Shown: one piece after another, positions 30,757 to 42,801 of the stretch
Position numbering within the stretch: the stretch's first letter is position 1
How the letters are laid out: each line of letters starts with the position of its first letter
Assembly (NCBI RefSeq): GCF_025787225.1
Contig: NZ_CP090958.1
Coordinates: 1,765,856-1,829,855, forward strand
Source: Saxibacter everestensis
Lineage (GTDB): Bacteria > Actinomycetota > Actinomycetes > Actinomycetales > Brevibacteriaceae
Direction: 5' to 3'
Length of the DNA stretch: 64,000 nucleotides
Made by a program: the position numbers and the translations under genes
Notes under the pieces: model-generated
Database searches by the model: none
The model's input: only the letters and a program-made list of their open reading frames with translations
Told to the model about the DNA's origin: nothing

Positions 30757-32919
30757 TCACAGTGAGTGGATTCCGTCGACCTGTACGTGCACGATCTCCG
30801 GGTCCTTGCGGGCGGACCGGGTCGCCACAAGATGGCGCAGCTGCCTGGTCAGCCCGGGGCCGTCCGCGTAGCTGAACCGCAGGATCAGTCGATAATCATC
30901 GTCCGGCGCCCCGGGCCGCGGCGCTCCCCCGGCAGAATGCTCGGTCGGCGCGGGCCCGAGCACATCAACCGATTCGGGCAGCTCAAGTGCCGACAACGCC
31001 TCATTGAGGGCCGTGGAAGCACCGCTGAGCGTCGCCACCCGTAGCGACGGCGGAAGGCGTAGCTCGCGGCGTTCCACAAGTTCACGCGAGGCATAGCCGG
31101 AGGGATCCCACCGAATCAGACCGCCAGCAGTCGTGGGTTCGTCAGCAGTGAGCAACACGGTTCCCCCGCGTGTGGATGGACGGACCAGCGCCGCCGCGCC
31201 GAGCCAGCGCCGCAGTGCCTGCTCCCCCGCACGCAGGCCGGGTAACGACAGCAACTGTTCCCCATCGAGCAGGACCGCGGCTGCGTAGCCCCGGTCCGCG
31301 ATCGGCTCGGCGCCGACCGTGGCAACCACGATGGCCGGTCGATCGGGCACGCTGTGCAACACATGGTCTCCGCCGGAACGCACCATCGGGATTCCGGGGA
31401 ATGCCCTGCCGAGTTCCTCGGTTGTCCGGTCCGCGCCGATCACAATCGAGCGAAGAGAGGTGCCTTCACATTCGGGGCAGTGAAAGTCGCCGGCCGGTTT
31501 CCCGCACCAGCCGCAACTGGGCGCCTGATCCGGGCTCGCTTGCCGAAGCGGCCCGGCGCACTCCGAGCAGCGTGCCGATCGACGACAGGTGCCGCAGGCC
31601 AGGGCAGGCAGGTAGCCGGCACGGGGAACCTGGACCAGGACGGGTCCCGGCTCGTGTTTCTGGCGCTTTTCCAGGCCGAGCGCCGATCGGAAGATTGCGA
31701 AGGCCGCATCGGGAAACCGATTGCGCGCGCCGGAGTCGCGGTCCGGATCGGGCTGCACGACGCGTGGAGTGTTCTGCCGCAGCGTCTTGCGGTCGGGCTT
31801 CAGGTCGACGCACCAGCCGAGTTCGACGAGCCGCTGTACGTTGGTGCTGCGCGAGTAGCCGGCCAATAGCACGCCCGCGTCGTTCTGGGCCGCGCGCATC
31901 ATCAGCACGTCCCGGGCGTGCGGGTAAGGCGCCCGCTGCTCGGCCAGCAGGTCGTTGCCCTCGTCCCAGCAGACAACGAGTCCCAGATCGGAAAGCGGGG
32001 CGAACGCGGCCGCCCTGGTACCGATCACGATCCTGGCGCCCGCGGTCGCCGGCCGGAGCAGCACGCCCAGGAATGAAGCGTATCGGTCGGCGGGACCCTC
32101 ATCGGCGCTGAGCCGGACGAAGCCGGCCGGGCCGCACTCTGCGGTCAGCGCGTCGGCGAGCACAGTCAGATCGCGATAATCGGGCGCAACGATGAGTGCC
32201 GATCGTCCGGAACGCTGAACGGCGGATGCCGCCCGGGCCACCAGCGCGGCCCAGCCCGTGCCAGGGGCGTCGCCGGGGATCGCGGTCAGCGCCGCCCTCG
32301 GTGCCTGCCCTTCGGCCAGGTGCCGCAGGAATGCGGCGCCTCCCCCGTACGCAGACCAGTCTCCCGGCGCCAGGTCGCCGGCGCGGATAGCGGTCTCAGA
32401 CCCAGCAGACCCCTGCGACTCCTTCAGGATCTGCTTCTCCGTCCGGGCGTGACGCGGCGGAATCGCCAACCGCAGCACGTCGGAACGCGTACCCGCGTAT
32501 CGGTCGGCCACGGCCTCGGCAAGCCCCAGTACCTCACGCGTCAGTATCGGCACGGGTGAGACGACTCTGCCCAGGGTGGTCAGCTCGCCGACGTGATCAG
32601 TCTCGGCCTTCCGGCAGACAATGAAGCCGTCGACATCGCGGCCGGCGAAACGCACCCGTACCCGCACACCGAACTGTGCGTCGGCATCCTGGTCGGCGGA
32701 GACATAGTAGTCAAAGACCCGGTCCAGATGCGGAACCGGAGCGTCGATCAGAACCTCGGCGATGTGGTTCTCAGCGGCAAGCTCGATGCCATTGCTTGTG
32801 CTGCCGGAGCTGACCGCCGGGGTCAGCAGACCGTCGAACAGCCCGGTTTCCGCAGCATTGTCCGGTCGCCCTGCGGCCGGAACCGCTGCGGGCGAGGAAT
32901 CGCTCTGCGGAATGGACAT
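30757..32919 (-). CDS. priA: Primosomal protein N' (PriA), actinobacterial form lacking helicase motifs
   Basis: A 720-aa protein related to the replication-restart factor PriA. The N-terminal DNA-binding domain (VLIDAPVPHLDRVFDYYVS) is recognisable. So is the zinc-binding cysteine set (CGTCRRSARCSECAGPL, CGWCGKPAGDFHCPEC). The ATP-binding loop is degenerate: where GxGKT/S is expected there is IPGDAPGTGWAAL, and no DExx box is evident. Actinobacterial PriA proteins are known for this loss, so it probably does not unwind DNA. It precedes fmt by 21 bp. Confidence 0.9.
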   Translation of the reverse strand: MSIPQSDSSPAAVPAAGRPDNAAETGLFDGLLTPAVSSGSTSNGIELAAENHIAEVLIDAPVPHLDRVFDYYVSADQDADAQFGVRVRVRFAGRDVDGFIVCRKAETDHVGELTTLGRVVSPVPILTREVLGLAEAVADRYAGTRSDVLRLAIPPRHARTEKQILKESQGSAGSETAIRAGDLAPGDWSAYGGGAAFLRHLAEGQAPRAALTAIPGDAPGTGWAALVARAASAVQRSGRSALIVAPDYRDLTVLADALTAECGPAGFVRLSADEGPADRYASFLGVLLRPATAGARIVIGTRAAAFAPLSDLGLVVCWDEGNDLLAEQRAPYPHARDVLMMRAAQNDAGVLLAGYSRSTNVQRLVELGWCVDLKPDRKTLRQNTPRVVQPDPDRDSGARNRFPDAAFAIFRSALGLEKRQKHEPGPVLVQVPRAGYLPALACGTCRRSARCSECAGPLRQASPDQAPSCGWCGKPAGDFHCPECEGTSLRSIVIGADRTTEELGRAFPGIPMVRSGGDHVLHSVPDRPAIVVATVGAEPIADRGYAAAVLLDGEQLLSLPGLRAGEQALRRWLGAAALVRPSTRGGTVLLTADEPTTAGGLIRWDPSGYASRELVERRELRLPPSLRVATLSGASTALNEALSALELPESVDVLGPAPTEHSAGGAPRPGAPDDDYRLILRFSYADGPGLTRQLRHLVATRSARKDPEIVHVQVDGIHSL

Positions 32920-33043
32920 GCCTCCATTTCAGCAGACGGTACCGACAGCAGCGGCAGAGAGTCAGCGATGTCCGGGTCCGGTAAGGTTCCGGGCCGAAGT
33001 AGCTTACGAAACCCGGACCTCGAAGCCGATCCCCGAATGCGTG

Positions 33044-34276
<1,233 letters not shown>

Positions 34277-34300
34277 TTGATGAAGCTTAGCTTCTACCAA

Positions 34301-35620
34301 TCAGGAACGGAGAACGCCCAGGGCGTCGATGACGGCATGTGACACAGCGAGCTTGCTGCCGTCGGCAGAACCGATAACCTCCGGTTCACCTCCGGGCCGG
34401 CGACGGGCCAGGATGTCGACCCGGTTGCCATCGGTGCCAAAGCCAACACCTGTGCCAACCTTGTTGACCACCAAGAGGTCGCAGCCCTTGGCCTCGAACT
34501 TCTTCCTGGCGTGGTCGAGCACTGTCCCGTCGGCATCCCCTGTTTCGGCCGCGAAGCCGACGATGACCTGATCAGTGACGGAGCGATCCGACCTGGCCTG
34601 GACCAGAGACCGCAGGATGTCAGGGTTGCGGACCAGCCGCAGGGTCAGTTCTTCGTTCGCCGAGGTCTTCTTGATCTTTGTTGTCTCGACGCTCGCCGGC
34701 CGATAGTCGGCGACGGCCGCGCTCATGATGACGATGTCCGCCTGCGCGGCCTCGCGCAGCATCGCTTCGGCCAGTTCCGCGGCGCTGGACACCGGCACGA
34801 GCGAAATGCCGTCCGGCGGAGGGACCTCGAGGTTCGCGCCGACCAAGGTGACCTGACCGCCCCGTGCCAGCGCTGCCTTCGCAAGGGCGACACCTTGGCG
34901 CCCGGACGAGTGATTGCCGAGGTAGCGGACCGGATCCAGCGGCTCCCTGGTGCCGCCCGCGCTGATCAGTACCCGAGTGCCGGCCAAATCGGATCCGCGG
35001 CCGGCCGGTTCGCCATCGTCGGCAGACGCCGAGCCGGTTTCAGCCGACCCGGCAGCCGCCGACCCGGTTGCAGACGACGACCCGGTTTCAGCCGACCCAA
35101 GCAGCGCAATCGCCGCAGCGTAAATCGCCTCTGGTTCCGGCAGCCGTCCCGGGCCGGAGTCCGCACCGGTGAGCCGACCGGAAGCCGGCTCGAGCACGTT
35201 GATACCGCGGGAGCGCAGGGTGGCGATATTCGCTCGGGTCGCGGGGTGCTCCCACATCTCGGTATGCATAGCCGGCGCCATCAGCACCGGGGCCGTGCAG
35301 GTAAGCAAGGTCGCCGTCAACAGGTCGTCGGCCATACCGTGCGTGGCCCTGGCCAGCAGGTCGGCCGACGCCGGAGCGACAACTACCAAATCGGCGTGAC
35401 GGCCGATCCGTACGTGCGCCACCTCGGGAATGTTCTCGAACACATCCGCCGAAGCTGAATGTCCGGAGAGCGCTTCCCAGGTGGCGGCGCCAACGAAGTT
35501 CAGGGATGCCGCCGTGGGCACCACCTGCACGTCGTGACCAGCTTCGGTGAACTTCCGGAGCAGCAGCGCCGACTTATATGCGGCGATACCTCCGGCCACG
35601 CCCAGGACGATGCTGGCCAC
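34301..35620 (-). CDS. coaBC: Bifunctional phosphopantothenoylcysteine decarboxylase / synthase
   Basis: A 439-aa fusion enzyme for two steps of CoA synthesis. The N-terminal flavin domain CoaC (about residues 1-180) shows VLGVAGGIAAYKSALLLRKF and APAMHTEMWEHPAT. The C-terminal CTP-dependent CoaB domain (about 215-439) shows VLISAGGTREPLDPVRYLGNHSSGRQG and the lysine-containing AAVADYRPASVETTKIKK. The linker (about 180-215) is a Ser/Ala/Gly/Thr repeat (GSAETG, ATGSAAAGSAETGSAS) not seen in most homologues. It follows rpoZ closely. Confidence 0.95.
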   Translation of the reverse strand: MASIVLGVAGGIAAYKSALLLRKFTEAGHDVQVVPTAASLNFVGAATWEALSGHSASADVFENIPEVAHVRIGRHADLVVVAPASADLLARATHGMADDLLTATLLTCTAPVLMAPAMHTEMWEHPATRANIATLRSRGINVLEPASGRLTGADSGPGRLPEPEAIYAAAIALLGSAETGSSSATGSAAAGSAETGSASADDGEPAGRGSDLAGTRVLISAGGTREPLDPVRYLGNHSSGRQGVALAKAALARGGQVTLVGANLEVPPPDGISLVPVSSAAELAEAMLREAAQADIVIMSAAVADYRPASVETTKIKKTSANEELTLRLVRNPDILRSLVQARSDRSVTDQVIVGFAAETGDADGTVLDHARKKFEAKGCDLLVVNKVGTGVGFGTDGNRVDILARRRPGGEPEVIGSADGSKLAVSHAVIDALGVLRS

Positions 35621-35631
35621 GGGGTGAGCGT

Positions 35632-35895
35632 TTACTCGCCGGCAGGCACGTGGTCCGAACCGACGACGAGGCCGGCCTCGATCTCACGCAGCGCAATCGA
35701 GAGCGACTTCTCGTTGAGTTTGGTTGCCACCAGCGGCCCGACATTTTCCAGCAGGCCGTCCTGTAGCTGTGAGTAATAGGCATTGATCTGCCGGGCCCGC
35801 TTAGCACCCTGAATGACCAACGCGTACTTGGAATCGGTGATCGCAAGCAGATCGTCGATCGGTGGGTTGGTGATGCCTTCTGGCGTTGCAGACAC
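35632..35895 (-). CDS. rpoZ: DNA-directed RNA polymerase omega subunit
   Basis: An 87-aa RNA polymerase assembly subunit. The conserved pieces are [34 protein letters not shown] and the C-terminal [15 protein letters not shown]. It sits between gmk and coaBC, the usual order. The alternative longer reading frames here are shadows. Confidence 0.93.
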   Translation of the reverse strand: MSATPEGITNPPIDDLLAITDSKYALVIQGAKRARQINAYYSQLQDGLLENVGPLVATKLNEKSLSIALREIEAGLVVGSDHVPAGE

Positions 35896-35948
35896 AAAAT
35901 CTCCGTTTAACAGTTGAGTGTGTTCGGCAGCCGCCCGGCTGCCAAGGT

Positions 35949-36524
35949 TTACGAGTCCGAACCAGCGCTATGCGGGTCGACTCCCATTAATGATACGAGT
36001 TCTTCAGCCGCTTTCCGAATGTCGTGATTGACGACCGTCGTGTCGAACTCGGATTCAGCCGCCAGTTCGACCCGCGCTGTGTCCAGGCGTCGCTCCTGCT
36101 CCTCCGCGGATTCGGTGCCGCGGCCGATCAGCCGGCGCACCAATTCCTCCCAGGAGGGTGGGGCAAGAAACACGAAGTGTGCCTCCGGCATGGTCTCCTT
36201 CACCTGCCGGGCTCCCTGCAGATCGATCTCAAGCAGCGGAGCCTTGCCTTCCGCTAGGGCCTCACGCACCGGCGCCACCGGCGTGCCGTAGCTATTACGA
36301 CCGTGCACGACCGCCCATTCGAGCAGCTCGCCGCCGGCAATCATCCGGTCGAACTCAGCCTGACTGACGAAGTGATAGTGAACGCCGTCGATCTCTCCGG
36401 GCCGCGGGGCCCTGGTGGTTGCCGAAACAGACAGCCAGACGTCCGGATAACGGCCACGAACGAACGCCGAGACAGTGCCCTTGCCAACTGCTGTGGGTCC
36501 TGCCAGAACTGTCAGTCGGCTCAC
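35949..36524 (-). CDS. gmk: Guanylate kinase
   Basis: A 191-aa enzyme that phosphorylates GMP to GDP. The P-loop GPTAVGKGT is present, along with the GMP-binding [38 protein letters not shown] and [12 protein letters not shown]. It overlaps mihF by 4 bp, a hallmark actinobacterial pair. Confidence 0.96.
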   Translation of the reverse strand: MSRLTVLAGPTAVGKGTVSAFVRGRYPDVWLSVSATTRAPRPGEIDGVHYHFVSQAEFDRMIAGGELLEWAVVHGRNSYGTPVAPVREALAEGKAPLLEIDLQGARQVKETMPEAHFVFLAPPSWEELVRRLIGRGTESAEEQERRLDTARVELAAESEFDTTVVNHDIRKAAEELVSLMGVDPHSAGSDS

Positions 36525-36838
36525 GGATTGTCGAAACGTTCAACGAGCGCGGCAACCTGATGAGTGCCGAGGCCGCGAAGCCTCCGGGTCGGCGCAATGC
36601 CAATGTCTTCCATAATCTGCGCCGCGCGCACCTTTCCTACTCCTGGCAACGATTCCAATAGGGCCGAGACCCTCAGCTTGCTCAATGCGTCATCGTTGCG
36701 CGAGCGCTCGATCACCTTTGCCACGGAACCGATGCCCCGCTTCAGTTCACTTTTCACTTCTGCCCTGATTCGCCGAGCATCGGCGGCTTTGGCCAGCGCA
36801 TCAGCACGCTGCTCGGCCGTGAGCGGAGAGAGCGCCAC
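36521..36838 (-). CDS. mihF: Actinobacterial integration host factor (MihF)
   Basis: A 105-aa nucleoid-associated DNA-binding protein found in actinobacteria, unrelated to HU-type [38 protein letters not shown] matches the family N-terminus, and [35 protein letters not shown] forms the helix-hairpin-helix/H2TH DNA-binding core. It shapes chromosomes and was first known as a mycobacteriophage L5 integration cofactor. About 158 bp separate it from pyrF; that gap probably holds its promoter. Confidence 0.95.
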   Translation of the reverse strand: MALSPLTAEQRADALAKAADARRIRAEVKSELKRGIGSVAKVIERSRNDDALSKLRVSALLESLPGVGKVRAAQIMEDIGIAPTRRLRGLGTHQVAALVERFDNP

Positions 36839-36996
36839 CAGGACTCCTATTCGACGATATTCAAAAACACTTCGATGGGGTTTCGCGTGTCACTACGAGG
36901 GAATTCGCTTGTCAGTCATACCTATCACAAGGCCCAGCCCGTGCAACAGTACGAGCCACAGCCGGATTCTAAGCAAGGCAGTTCAACCAGCTCAGT

Positions 36997-37866
36997 CTAG
37001 TCAGTCAGCGAATCGAGTTCGGCGACCGCATCGAAAACGGCTTGCCGCAGCGCCGCCGGGTCCGGCCCGTGGGCGAGGATCGCACGCGATGTGGTTGGCA
37101 GCAGCTGACCGTTCGAGGCCGACAGGCCGAACACCGCTCGCAGCTCATCCGGTCCCGCACCCTGCGCACCCACCCCGGGCGCAAGCAGCGGTGCCGCCGT
37201 CTCCGCGAGGTCGATTCCGAGCTTCCGGACCGCGTCGCCGACAGTGGCGCCGACGACCATGCCTACCGAGCCGAGCTCGCCGCGCCGCCGGGCATCCGCG
37301 TTGGCCTCCGCCACGTCGCGTGCGATGGTGGCGGCAACGCTTCGTCCCTCGGGTCCGGTGGCGTGCTGCACGGAGGCTCCCTCCGGGTTCGAGGTCAACG
37401 CCAGCACGAAGACTCCCCGCTCGTTGTCCGCCGCCATCTCGAGCGCGGGCTGCAGTGAACCGAAACCCAGATACGGCGAAAGCGTCACGGCGTCGCCGGC
37501 CAGGGACGACATCGGGCCGAGATATGCCTCGGCATATGCCGTCATCGTCGAACCGATATCGCCCCGCTTGGCGTCGACCAGGCTGAGCACGCCGAGTTCC
37601 CTTGCCAGGCTCAGGGTGTCTTCGAGCGCGGCAACGCCCTGCGAGCCGTGCCGTTCGTACAGCGCTGACTGCGGCTTGACCATCGGAACCAGGTCGGCAA
37701 GCGATTCGACCACGATCCGGCTGAACTCCGCCACGCCGCGCGCGGAATCCGGCAGGCCCCAGGCCGCGAGCAGCCCGGGGTGCGGATCGATCCCAACCAC
37801 GAGGCTGCCGCGTTCGGCGACCTTCGAGGCCAGCCGAACGCCGAAGCTACTCATCGTTTGCCCCAT
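36997..37866 (-). CDS. pyrF: Orotidine 5'-phosphate decarboxylase (type 2)
   Basis: A 289-aa TIM-barrel enzyme for the last step of UMP synthesis. The type 2 active-site motif is [22 protein letters not shown], and the N-terminal [30 protein letters not shown] and GVGAQGAG are present. It overlaps the carB end by 16 bp and is the last gene of the pyr operon. Confidence 0.96.
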   Translation of the reverse strand: MGQTMSSFGVRLASKVAERGSLVVGIDPHPGLLAAWGLPDSARGVAEFSRIVVESLADLVPMVKPQSALYERHGSQGVAALEDTLSLARELGVLSLVDAKRGDIGSTMTAYAEAYLGPMSSLAGDAVTLSPYLGFGSLQPALEMAADNERGVFVLALTSNPEGASVQHATGPEGRSVAATIARDVAEANADARRRGELGSVGMVVGATVGDAVRKLGIDLAETAAPLLAPGVGAQGAGPDELRAVFGLSASNGQLLPTTSRAILAHGPDPAALRQAVFDAVAELDSLTD

Positions 37867-40800
37867 TCCTGCAGCGACTTGACCTTGAACGGTCCGGCCT
37901 TGACCACCTCGATCGCGCTCACTGCGGCCGAGAACGCCTGAATCGTCGTCATCGTCGGGCAGTTGACCGAGGTCGCCGCGGCGCGTATCTCGTAGCCGTC
38001 GGCCCGGGCCGAGCGCCCGGACGGCGTATTGAGGATCATCTGCACCTCGCCGGCCAGGATCCGGTCGATGATGGTTGTGCCGTCATCGCCCGCCCCCTCA
38101 TCGGAAGCCTTGCGCACCGGTGTGGAGGCGATGCCGTGCCGACGCAGCACTGTCGCGGTCCCATCGGTCGCCAGCACCTCGAAGCCGAGGTCAACCAGGC
38201 GCTTCACCGGAAGAACCATCGAACGCTTGTCCGCGTCGGCCACCGAAACGAAGACCCGGCCGGACTTCGGCACATTGGTCGATGACGCTTCCATGCCCTT
38301 GGCGAACGCGGTCGGGAAGTCGACGTCGATGCCCATCACCTCACCGGTGGATCGCATTTCCGGCCCGAGCACGCTGTCAACGATCGCGCCGTCGGCGGTG
38401 CGGAACCGCCGGAACGGCAGCACGGCCTCCTTCACCGCGACCGGGGCGTCCAGTGGCAGCATGCTGCCGTCGCCGTGTGCGGGCAGCAGCGAACCCGGTT
38501 CGCGCAGCTCCTTGATGGTGCGGCCGATGGCGAGTAATGCCGCTGCCTTGGCCAGCGGGACAGTTGTCGCCTTGGAGACGAACGGGACGGTGCGCGATGC
38601 ACGCGGGTTCGCCTCAATCACGTAGAGCACGTCGGCGGCCAGGGCGAACTGGATGTTCAGCAGCCCCTTCACGTCGACGCCCTGCGCGATGGCAAGCGTC
38701 GATTGGCGCACCCGTTCCAGCACGTTTTCGCCAAGGGTCACCGAGGGCAGCACACAGCCGGAGTCACCGGAGTGAATTCCGGCTTCTTCGATGTGCTCCA
38801 TGATCCCGCCGATGTACAGGTCCTCGCCGTCGTAGAGCGCGTCGACGTCGATCTCAACCGCGTCATCGAGGAACTTGTCGACCAGCACCGGCCGGTCGGG
38901 AGACACCTCGGTCGCCGAAGCCATGTACGAACGCAGCTGCTCCGTGTCGTAGACGATCTGCATGCCGCGTCCGCCGAGAACGTAGGAGGGCCGGACCAGC
39001 ACTGGGTAACCGATGTCCTCGGCGATCCGTTGCGCGCCGACGAACGATGTCGCGGTGCCGTTCTTCGGTGCCAGCAGCCCGGCGTTATCCAGTACCTCTC
39101 CGAAGGCCCCGCGGTCCTCGGCCAGGTCGATCGCCTCCGGCTGGGTGCCAAGCACGGGAACACCGGCCTGCTTCAGCCGGTCAGCGAGGCCCAGCGGGGT
39201 CTGGCCACCTAGCGTGCAGATCACGCCGAGCACAGGTCCCGCCTGGCATTCGGCGTGATAGACCTCAAGCACGTCCTCGAAGGTCAGCGGTTCGAAGTAC
39301 AGCCGGTCGGCGGTGTCGTAGTCGGTCGACACTGTTTCCGGGTTGCAGTTGACCATGACCGTCTTCAGCCCGGCCTCGCGGATCGCCATCGTTGCGTGCA
39401 CGCACGAATAGTCGAACTCGATGCCCTGGCCGATCCGGTTCGGCCCGGAGCCGAGGATCAGCACAACTGGTTCTTCCCGCGGGGCGACCTCGGTTTCCTC
39501 GTCGTAGCTCGAATAGTGATAGGGCGTCGTCGCCTCGAACTCCCCCGCACATGTGTCAACCGTCTTGTAGACCGGGCGCAGCCCTAGCGCATGCCGGACC
39601 CCTCGGACAACGTCCTCGGGCATTGTCCGCAGCTGGCCGATCTGCACATCGGAGAAACCGTGTCGTTTCGCGATGGTCAGGGTCGCTGTATCCAGTTGCG
39701 GCGCCGAGGCGATCTGCTCGGCGATTTCGTTGATCAGCTGGATCTGGTCCAGGAACCACGGGTCGATGTCGCAGGCCTCGTGCACCTCCTCGACCGACAG
39801 CCCGGCACGAAGTCCCTGCTGGACTGCGATCAGCCTGTCCTCGGTGGCGTGCCCGATCCTGCGCAGGATGTCTGCCCGGGCATCGGCGTCATCGATGTCG
39901 ATGGCTGAGCCGTTCCAGTGGAAGGTCGCGCCCTTCTTCTCCAGGGAGCGCAGCGCCTTCTGCAGCGCCTCGGTGAAGTTCCGGCCGAGCGCCATCGCCT
40001 CTCCGACCGACTTCATCGTCGTGGTCAGCGTCGGATCGGCAGCCGGGAACTTCTCGAAGGCGAAGCGCGGAACCTTGACCACAACGTAGTCAAGGGCAGG
40101 TTCGAAGGACGCCGGAGTGACCTTCGTGATGTCATTCGGAATTTCGTCAAGGGTGTAGCCGACAGCGAGCTTCGCCGCGATCTTCGCGATCGGAAAGCCG
40201 GTGGCCTTCGACGCCAGGGCCGAGGACCGCGAGACGCGCGGGTTCATCTCGATCACGATGATCCGGCCGTCGTCCGGGTTGATCGCGAACTGGATGTTGC
40301 AGCCGCCGGTATCGACGCCGACCTCGCGGATCACGGCGATGCTGACGTCGCGCAGCCGCTGGTATTCCCGGTCGGTCAGGGTCAGCGATGGCGCAACTGT
40401 GATCGAGTCGCCGGTGTGCACGCCCACCGCGTCGACGTTCTCGATGGAACACACGACGACGACATTGTCTGCCCTGTCGCGCATCAGCTCGAGTTCGTAT
40501 TCTTTCCAGCCGAGAATTGACTCTTCCAGCAGCACCTCATGGGTGATCGAGTCCTGCAGACCGGCGCCGGCGATCCGGCGCAGGTCCTGCTCGTTGTAGG
40601 CCATTCCACTGCCGAGGCCGCCCATTGTGAACGAGGGCCGGACAACCAGCGGATAGCCGAGCTGCCCGGCGGCCTCCAGGCAGTCCTCCATGCTGTGACC
40701 GATGTAGGACCGGGCGACTTCGGCGCCGCAGCGTTCCACCACGCCCTTGAACAGCTGCCTGTCCTCACCCAGCTGGATCGCGGCGATGTTCGCGCCGATC

Positions 40801-41144
40801 AGCTCGACGTCGTACTTTGCGAGCGTTCCACGCTCATCCAGCGCAATTGCCGCATTCAGCGCAGTCTGGCCGCCGAGCGTCGGCAGCAGCGCGTCCGGAC
40901 GCTCCTTGGCAATGATCGTCTCAATAACTTCCGGCGAGATGGGCTCGACGTAGGTGGCGTCGGCAATCTCCGGGTCGGTCATGATTGTCGCGGGATTCGA
41001 GTTGACCAGGATGACTCGCAGGCCCTCGCCGCGAAGTACGCGACAGGCCTGGGTTCCGGAGTAGTCGAACTCGCAGGCCTGGCCGATTACGATCGGTCCG
41101 GAACCGATCACCAGGACGCTTTTCAGGTCTGAACGAAGTGGCAT
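37851..41144 (-). CDS. carB: Carbamoyl-phosphate synthase large subunit
   Basis: This 1097-aa enzyme makes carbamoyl phosphate from bicarbonate, ATP and the ammonia passed from CarA. The two homologous ATP-grasp halves begin at [21 protein letters not shown] and [35 protein letters not shown] and [15 protein letters not shown] are their nucleotide loops, and the last 150 residues are the MGS-like allosteric domain. The carA stop and carB start share one base (TAATG), giving tight coupling. Confidence 0.97.
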   Translation of the reverse strand: MPLRSDLKSVLVIGSGPIVIGQACEFDYSGTQACRVLRGEGLRVILVNSNPATIMTDPEIADATYVEPISPEVIETIIAKERPDALLPTLGGQTALNAAIALDERGTLAKYDVELIGANIAAIQLGEDRQLFKGVVERCGAEVARSYIGHSMEDCLEAAGQLGYPLVVRPSFTMGGLGSGMAYNEQDLRRIAGAGLQDSITHEVLLEESILGWKEYELELMRDRADNVVVVCSIENVDAVGVHTGDSITVAPSLTLTDREYQRLRDVSIAVIREVGVDTGGCNIQFAINPDDGRIIVIEMNPRVSRSSALASKATGFPIAKIAAKLAVGYTLDEIPNDITKVTPASFEPALDYVVVKVPRFAFEKFPAADPTLTTTMKSVGEAMALGRNFTEALQKALRSLEKKGATFHWNGSAIDIDDADARADILRRIGHATEDRLIAVQQGLRAGLSVEEVHEACDIDPWFLDQIQLINEIAEQIASAPQLDTATLTIAKRHGFSDVQIGQLRTMPEDVVRGVRHALGLRPVYKTVDTCAGEFEATTPYHYSSYDEETEVAPREEPVVLILGSGPNRIGQGIEFDYSCVHATMAIREAGLKTVMVNCNPETVSTDYDTADRLYFEPLTFEDVLEVYHAECQAGPVLGVICTLGGQTPLGLADRLKQAGVPVLGTQPEAIDLAEDRGAFGEVLDNAGLLAPKNGTATSFVGAQRIAEDIGYPVLVRPSYVLGGRGMQIVYDTEQLRSYMASATEVSPDRPVLVDKFLDDAVEIDVDALYDGEDLYIGGIMEHIEEAGIHSGDSGCVLPSVTLGENVLERVRQSTLAIAQGVDVKGLLNIQFALAADVLYVIEANPRASRTVPFVSKATTVPLAKAAALLAIGRTIKELREPGSLLPAHGDGSMLPLDAPVAVKEAVLPFRRFRTADGAIVDSVLGPEMRSTGEVMGIDVDFPTAFAKGMEASSTNVPKSGRVFVSVADADKRSMVLPVKRLVDLGFEVLATDGTATVLRRHGIASTPVRKASDEGAGDDGTTIIDRILAGEVQMILNTPSGRSARADGYEIRAAATSVNCPTMTTIQAFSAAVSAIEVVKAGPFKVKSLQEWGKR

Positions 41145-42310
41145 TAGTGGATCTCCTCGTCGTGAGCGTTGGCCATCAGATCGAGGAAACGATCGAACAG
41201 ATAGCGGGAATCATGCGGTCCGGCCGCGGCCTCGGGGTGATACTGCACCGAGAAGGCCGGCCGGTCGATGCAGCGCAGGCCCTCGACGACATTGTCGTTG
41301 AGGCAGACATGGCTGACCTCGACCATGCCGTAGCGGCCGTCGTCGTAGGGCGCCGTGCTCGGCGCGTCGACCGGGGCGTCGACCGCGAAGCCATGGTTCT
41401 GCGAGGTCACCTCGACCTTCCCGGTCGCCCGGTCGAGCACCGGCTGGTTGATACCGCGGTGCCCGAACCGCAGCTTGTACGTGCCGTAGCCAAGCGCGCG
41501 GCCCAGCAGCTGATTGCCGAAGCAGATACCGAAGAACGGCATGCGGTCATCCAGCACGGACCGCAGCAGCTCGACCTGCCGGTCGGCCGTCGCCGGGTCG
41601 CCGGGCCCGTTGGAGAAGAACACGCCGTCCGGGCCGAGTTCGCGAAGCTGCTCAGGGGTCGTCGCGGCCGGAAGCACATGTACTTCTACTCCGCGTTCGG
41701 CCAGCTGAGCGGGCGTCATCGTCTTGATCCCGAGGTCGATGGCGGCAACCGTGAATTTTTTGGTGCCCTTGGCCGGCACGATGTACGAGGTGCCGACCGA
41801 GACTTCCTCCGCCAGCTGGGCGCCCTTCATCGGGGCGGCGCCACGCACGGCTTCCAGTAGTACGGCGTGCGGCTGCATCGCGGCATCTCCGGAGAAAATC
41901 CCTACCCGCATAACGCCGCGGTCGCGCAGGTGCCGGGTCAGAGCGCGGGTGTCGACGCCGGAAATACCGACGATTCCCTGCCTGGCAAGGCGCTCGTCCA
42001 GGGTCTCGGTTGAGCGCCAGTTCGACGGCCGGCGCGCGGCGTCGCGGACGACGTAGCCCGCGGCCCAGAACCTGGACGATTCGTCGTCCTCGTCGTTGAC
42101 TCCGGTGTTTCCGATGTGCGGAGCGGTCTGGATGATGACCTGCCGGTGGTACGACGGATCGGTCAGGGTTTCCTGATACCCGGTCATGGCGGTGACGAAA
42201 ACAGCCTCACCGACTGTCGAACCGATCGCGCCGTAGCCTGCTCCGTGGAAGGTACGTCCGTCTTCGAGCAGGAGCGTTGCGGGGTGCGTTGCTTGGGTTG
42301 CGGTACTCAC
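41144..42310 (-). CDS. carA: Carbamoyl-phosphate synthase small subunit
   Basis: The 388-aa glutaminase subunit of CPSase. The N-terminal domain has [18 protein letters not shown] and [17 protein letters not shown]. The class I amidotransferase triad lies in [17 protein letters not shown] (Cys) and [13 protein letters not shown] (His and Glu). The GTG start overlaps the upstream PH-like gene by 4 bp. Confidence 0.96.
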   Translation of the reverse strand: MSTATQATHPATLLLEDGRTFHGAGYGAIGSTVGEAVFVTAMTGYQETLTDPSYHRQVIIQTAPHIGNTGVNDEDDESSRFWAAGYVVRDAARRPSNWRSTETLDERLARQGIVGISGVDTRALTRHLRDRGVMRVGIFSGDAAMQPHAVLLEAVRGAAPMKGAQLAEEVSVGTSYIVPAKGTKKFTVAAIDLGIKTMTPAQLAERGVEVHVLPAATTPEQLRELGPDGVFFSNGPGDPATADRQVELLRSVLDDRMPFFGICFGNQLLGRALGYGTYKLRFGHRGINQPVLDRATGKVEVTSQNHGFAVDAPVDAPSTAPYDDGRYGMVEVSHVCLNDNVVEGLRCIDRPAFSVQYHPEAAAGPHDSRYLFDRFLDLMANAHDEEIH

Positions 42311-42801
42311 GATTTCTCCGGTACTAGTTCTGAAATTGCCTGCTTGAGTGCTGGTCGATGCTCTGCCTGACGGGTCCGGAATCCGGTGTCAACGAGCTGT
42401 TTGCCCAGTCGCCAGCTCACTACGACGAGCCCGTCCTTTTCGACGAACTTGCCGGCCATGCCACTTTCCGTCCGGACCGAGCGGAGCTTGCCGACCGGGA
42501 TGAAGAAGTCGGAGACTCCGCTGCGGCGCCACACCAGGCCCTCGGGCCGGACCTCCACGGTGGCGTCGGTGCGGATTCCGAGCTGGTGCACGGCGATCCG
42601 GTCGAGCCAGTCGCCTTCCGTCGTGGTGGCGACATAGCTGCCCGGCACTACCAGGATGGCATCGCCGAGCGATTGCGGCACCGGGTCGGGAGCGGCGATT
42701 TCGGCCTGTCGTTTCAGCCGTCCTCGCCAGCCAAGCCACAGCAGCAGGAAGAGCAGCGCTATGACGGCTACCGCGATGAGAACCGGGATCAGGCGGTCCA
42801 T
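42307..42801 (-). CDS. Small membrane-anchored PH-like protein between pyrC and carA
   Basis: A 164-aa protein with one N-terminal membrane helix (about residues 5-24) and a soluble domain that includes [29 protein letters not shown]. Many actinobacteria, including Mycobacterium, have such an uncharacterised membrane protein between pyrC and carA. It overlaps pyrC by 13 bp and carA by 4 bp, so it is made with the pyrimidine enzymes. No activity is known; none of the residues suggests an enzyme. Confidence 0.8.
   Translation of the reverse strand: MDRLIPVLIAVAVIALLFLLLWLGWRGRLKRQAEIAAPDPVPQSLGDAILVVPGSYVATTTEGDWLDRIAVHQLGIRTDATVEVRPEGLVWRRSGVSDFFIPVGKLRSVRTESGMAGKFVEKDGLVVVSWRLGKQLVDTGFRTRQAEHRPALKQAISELVPEKS

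Noticed and set aside
32970-33018. GTCCGGGT/ACCCGGAC hairpin between metK and priA as an attenuator
   Set aside because: The arms are only 8 bp with a long interior, no U-tract follows, and no leader ORF is present.
34277-34320. SAM riboswitch upstream of metK
   Set aside because: The gap to coaBC is too short and there is no aptamer-like sequence.
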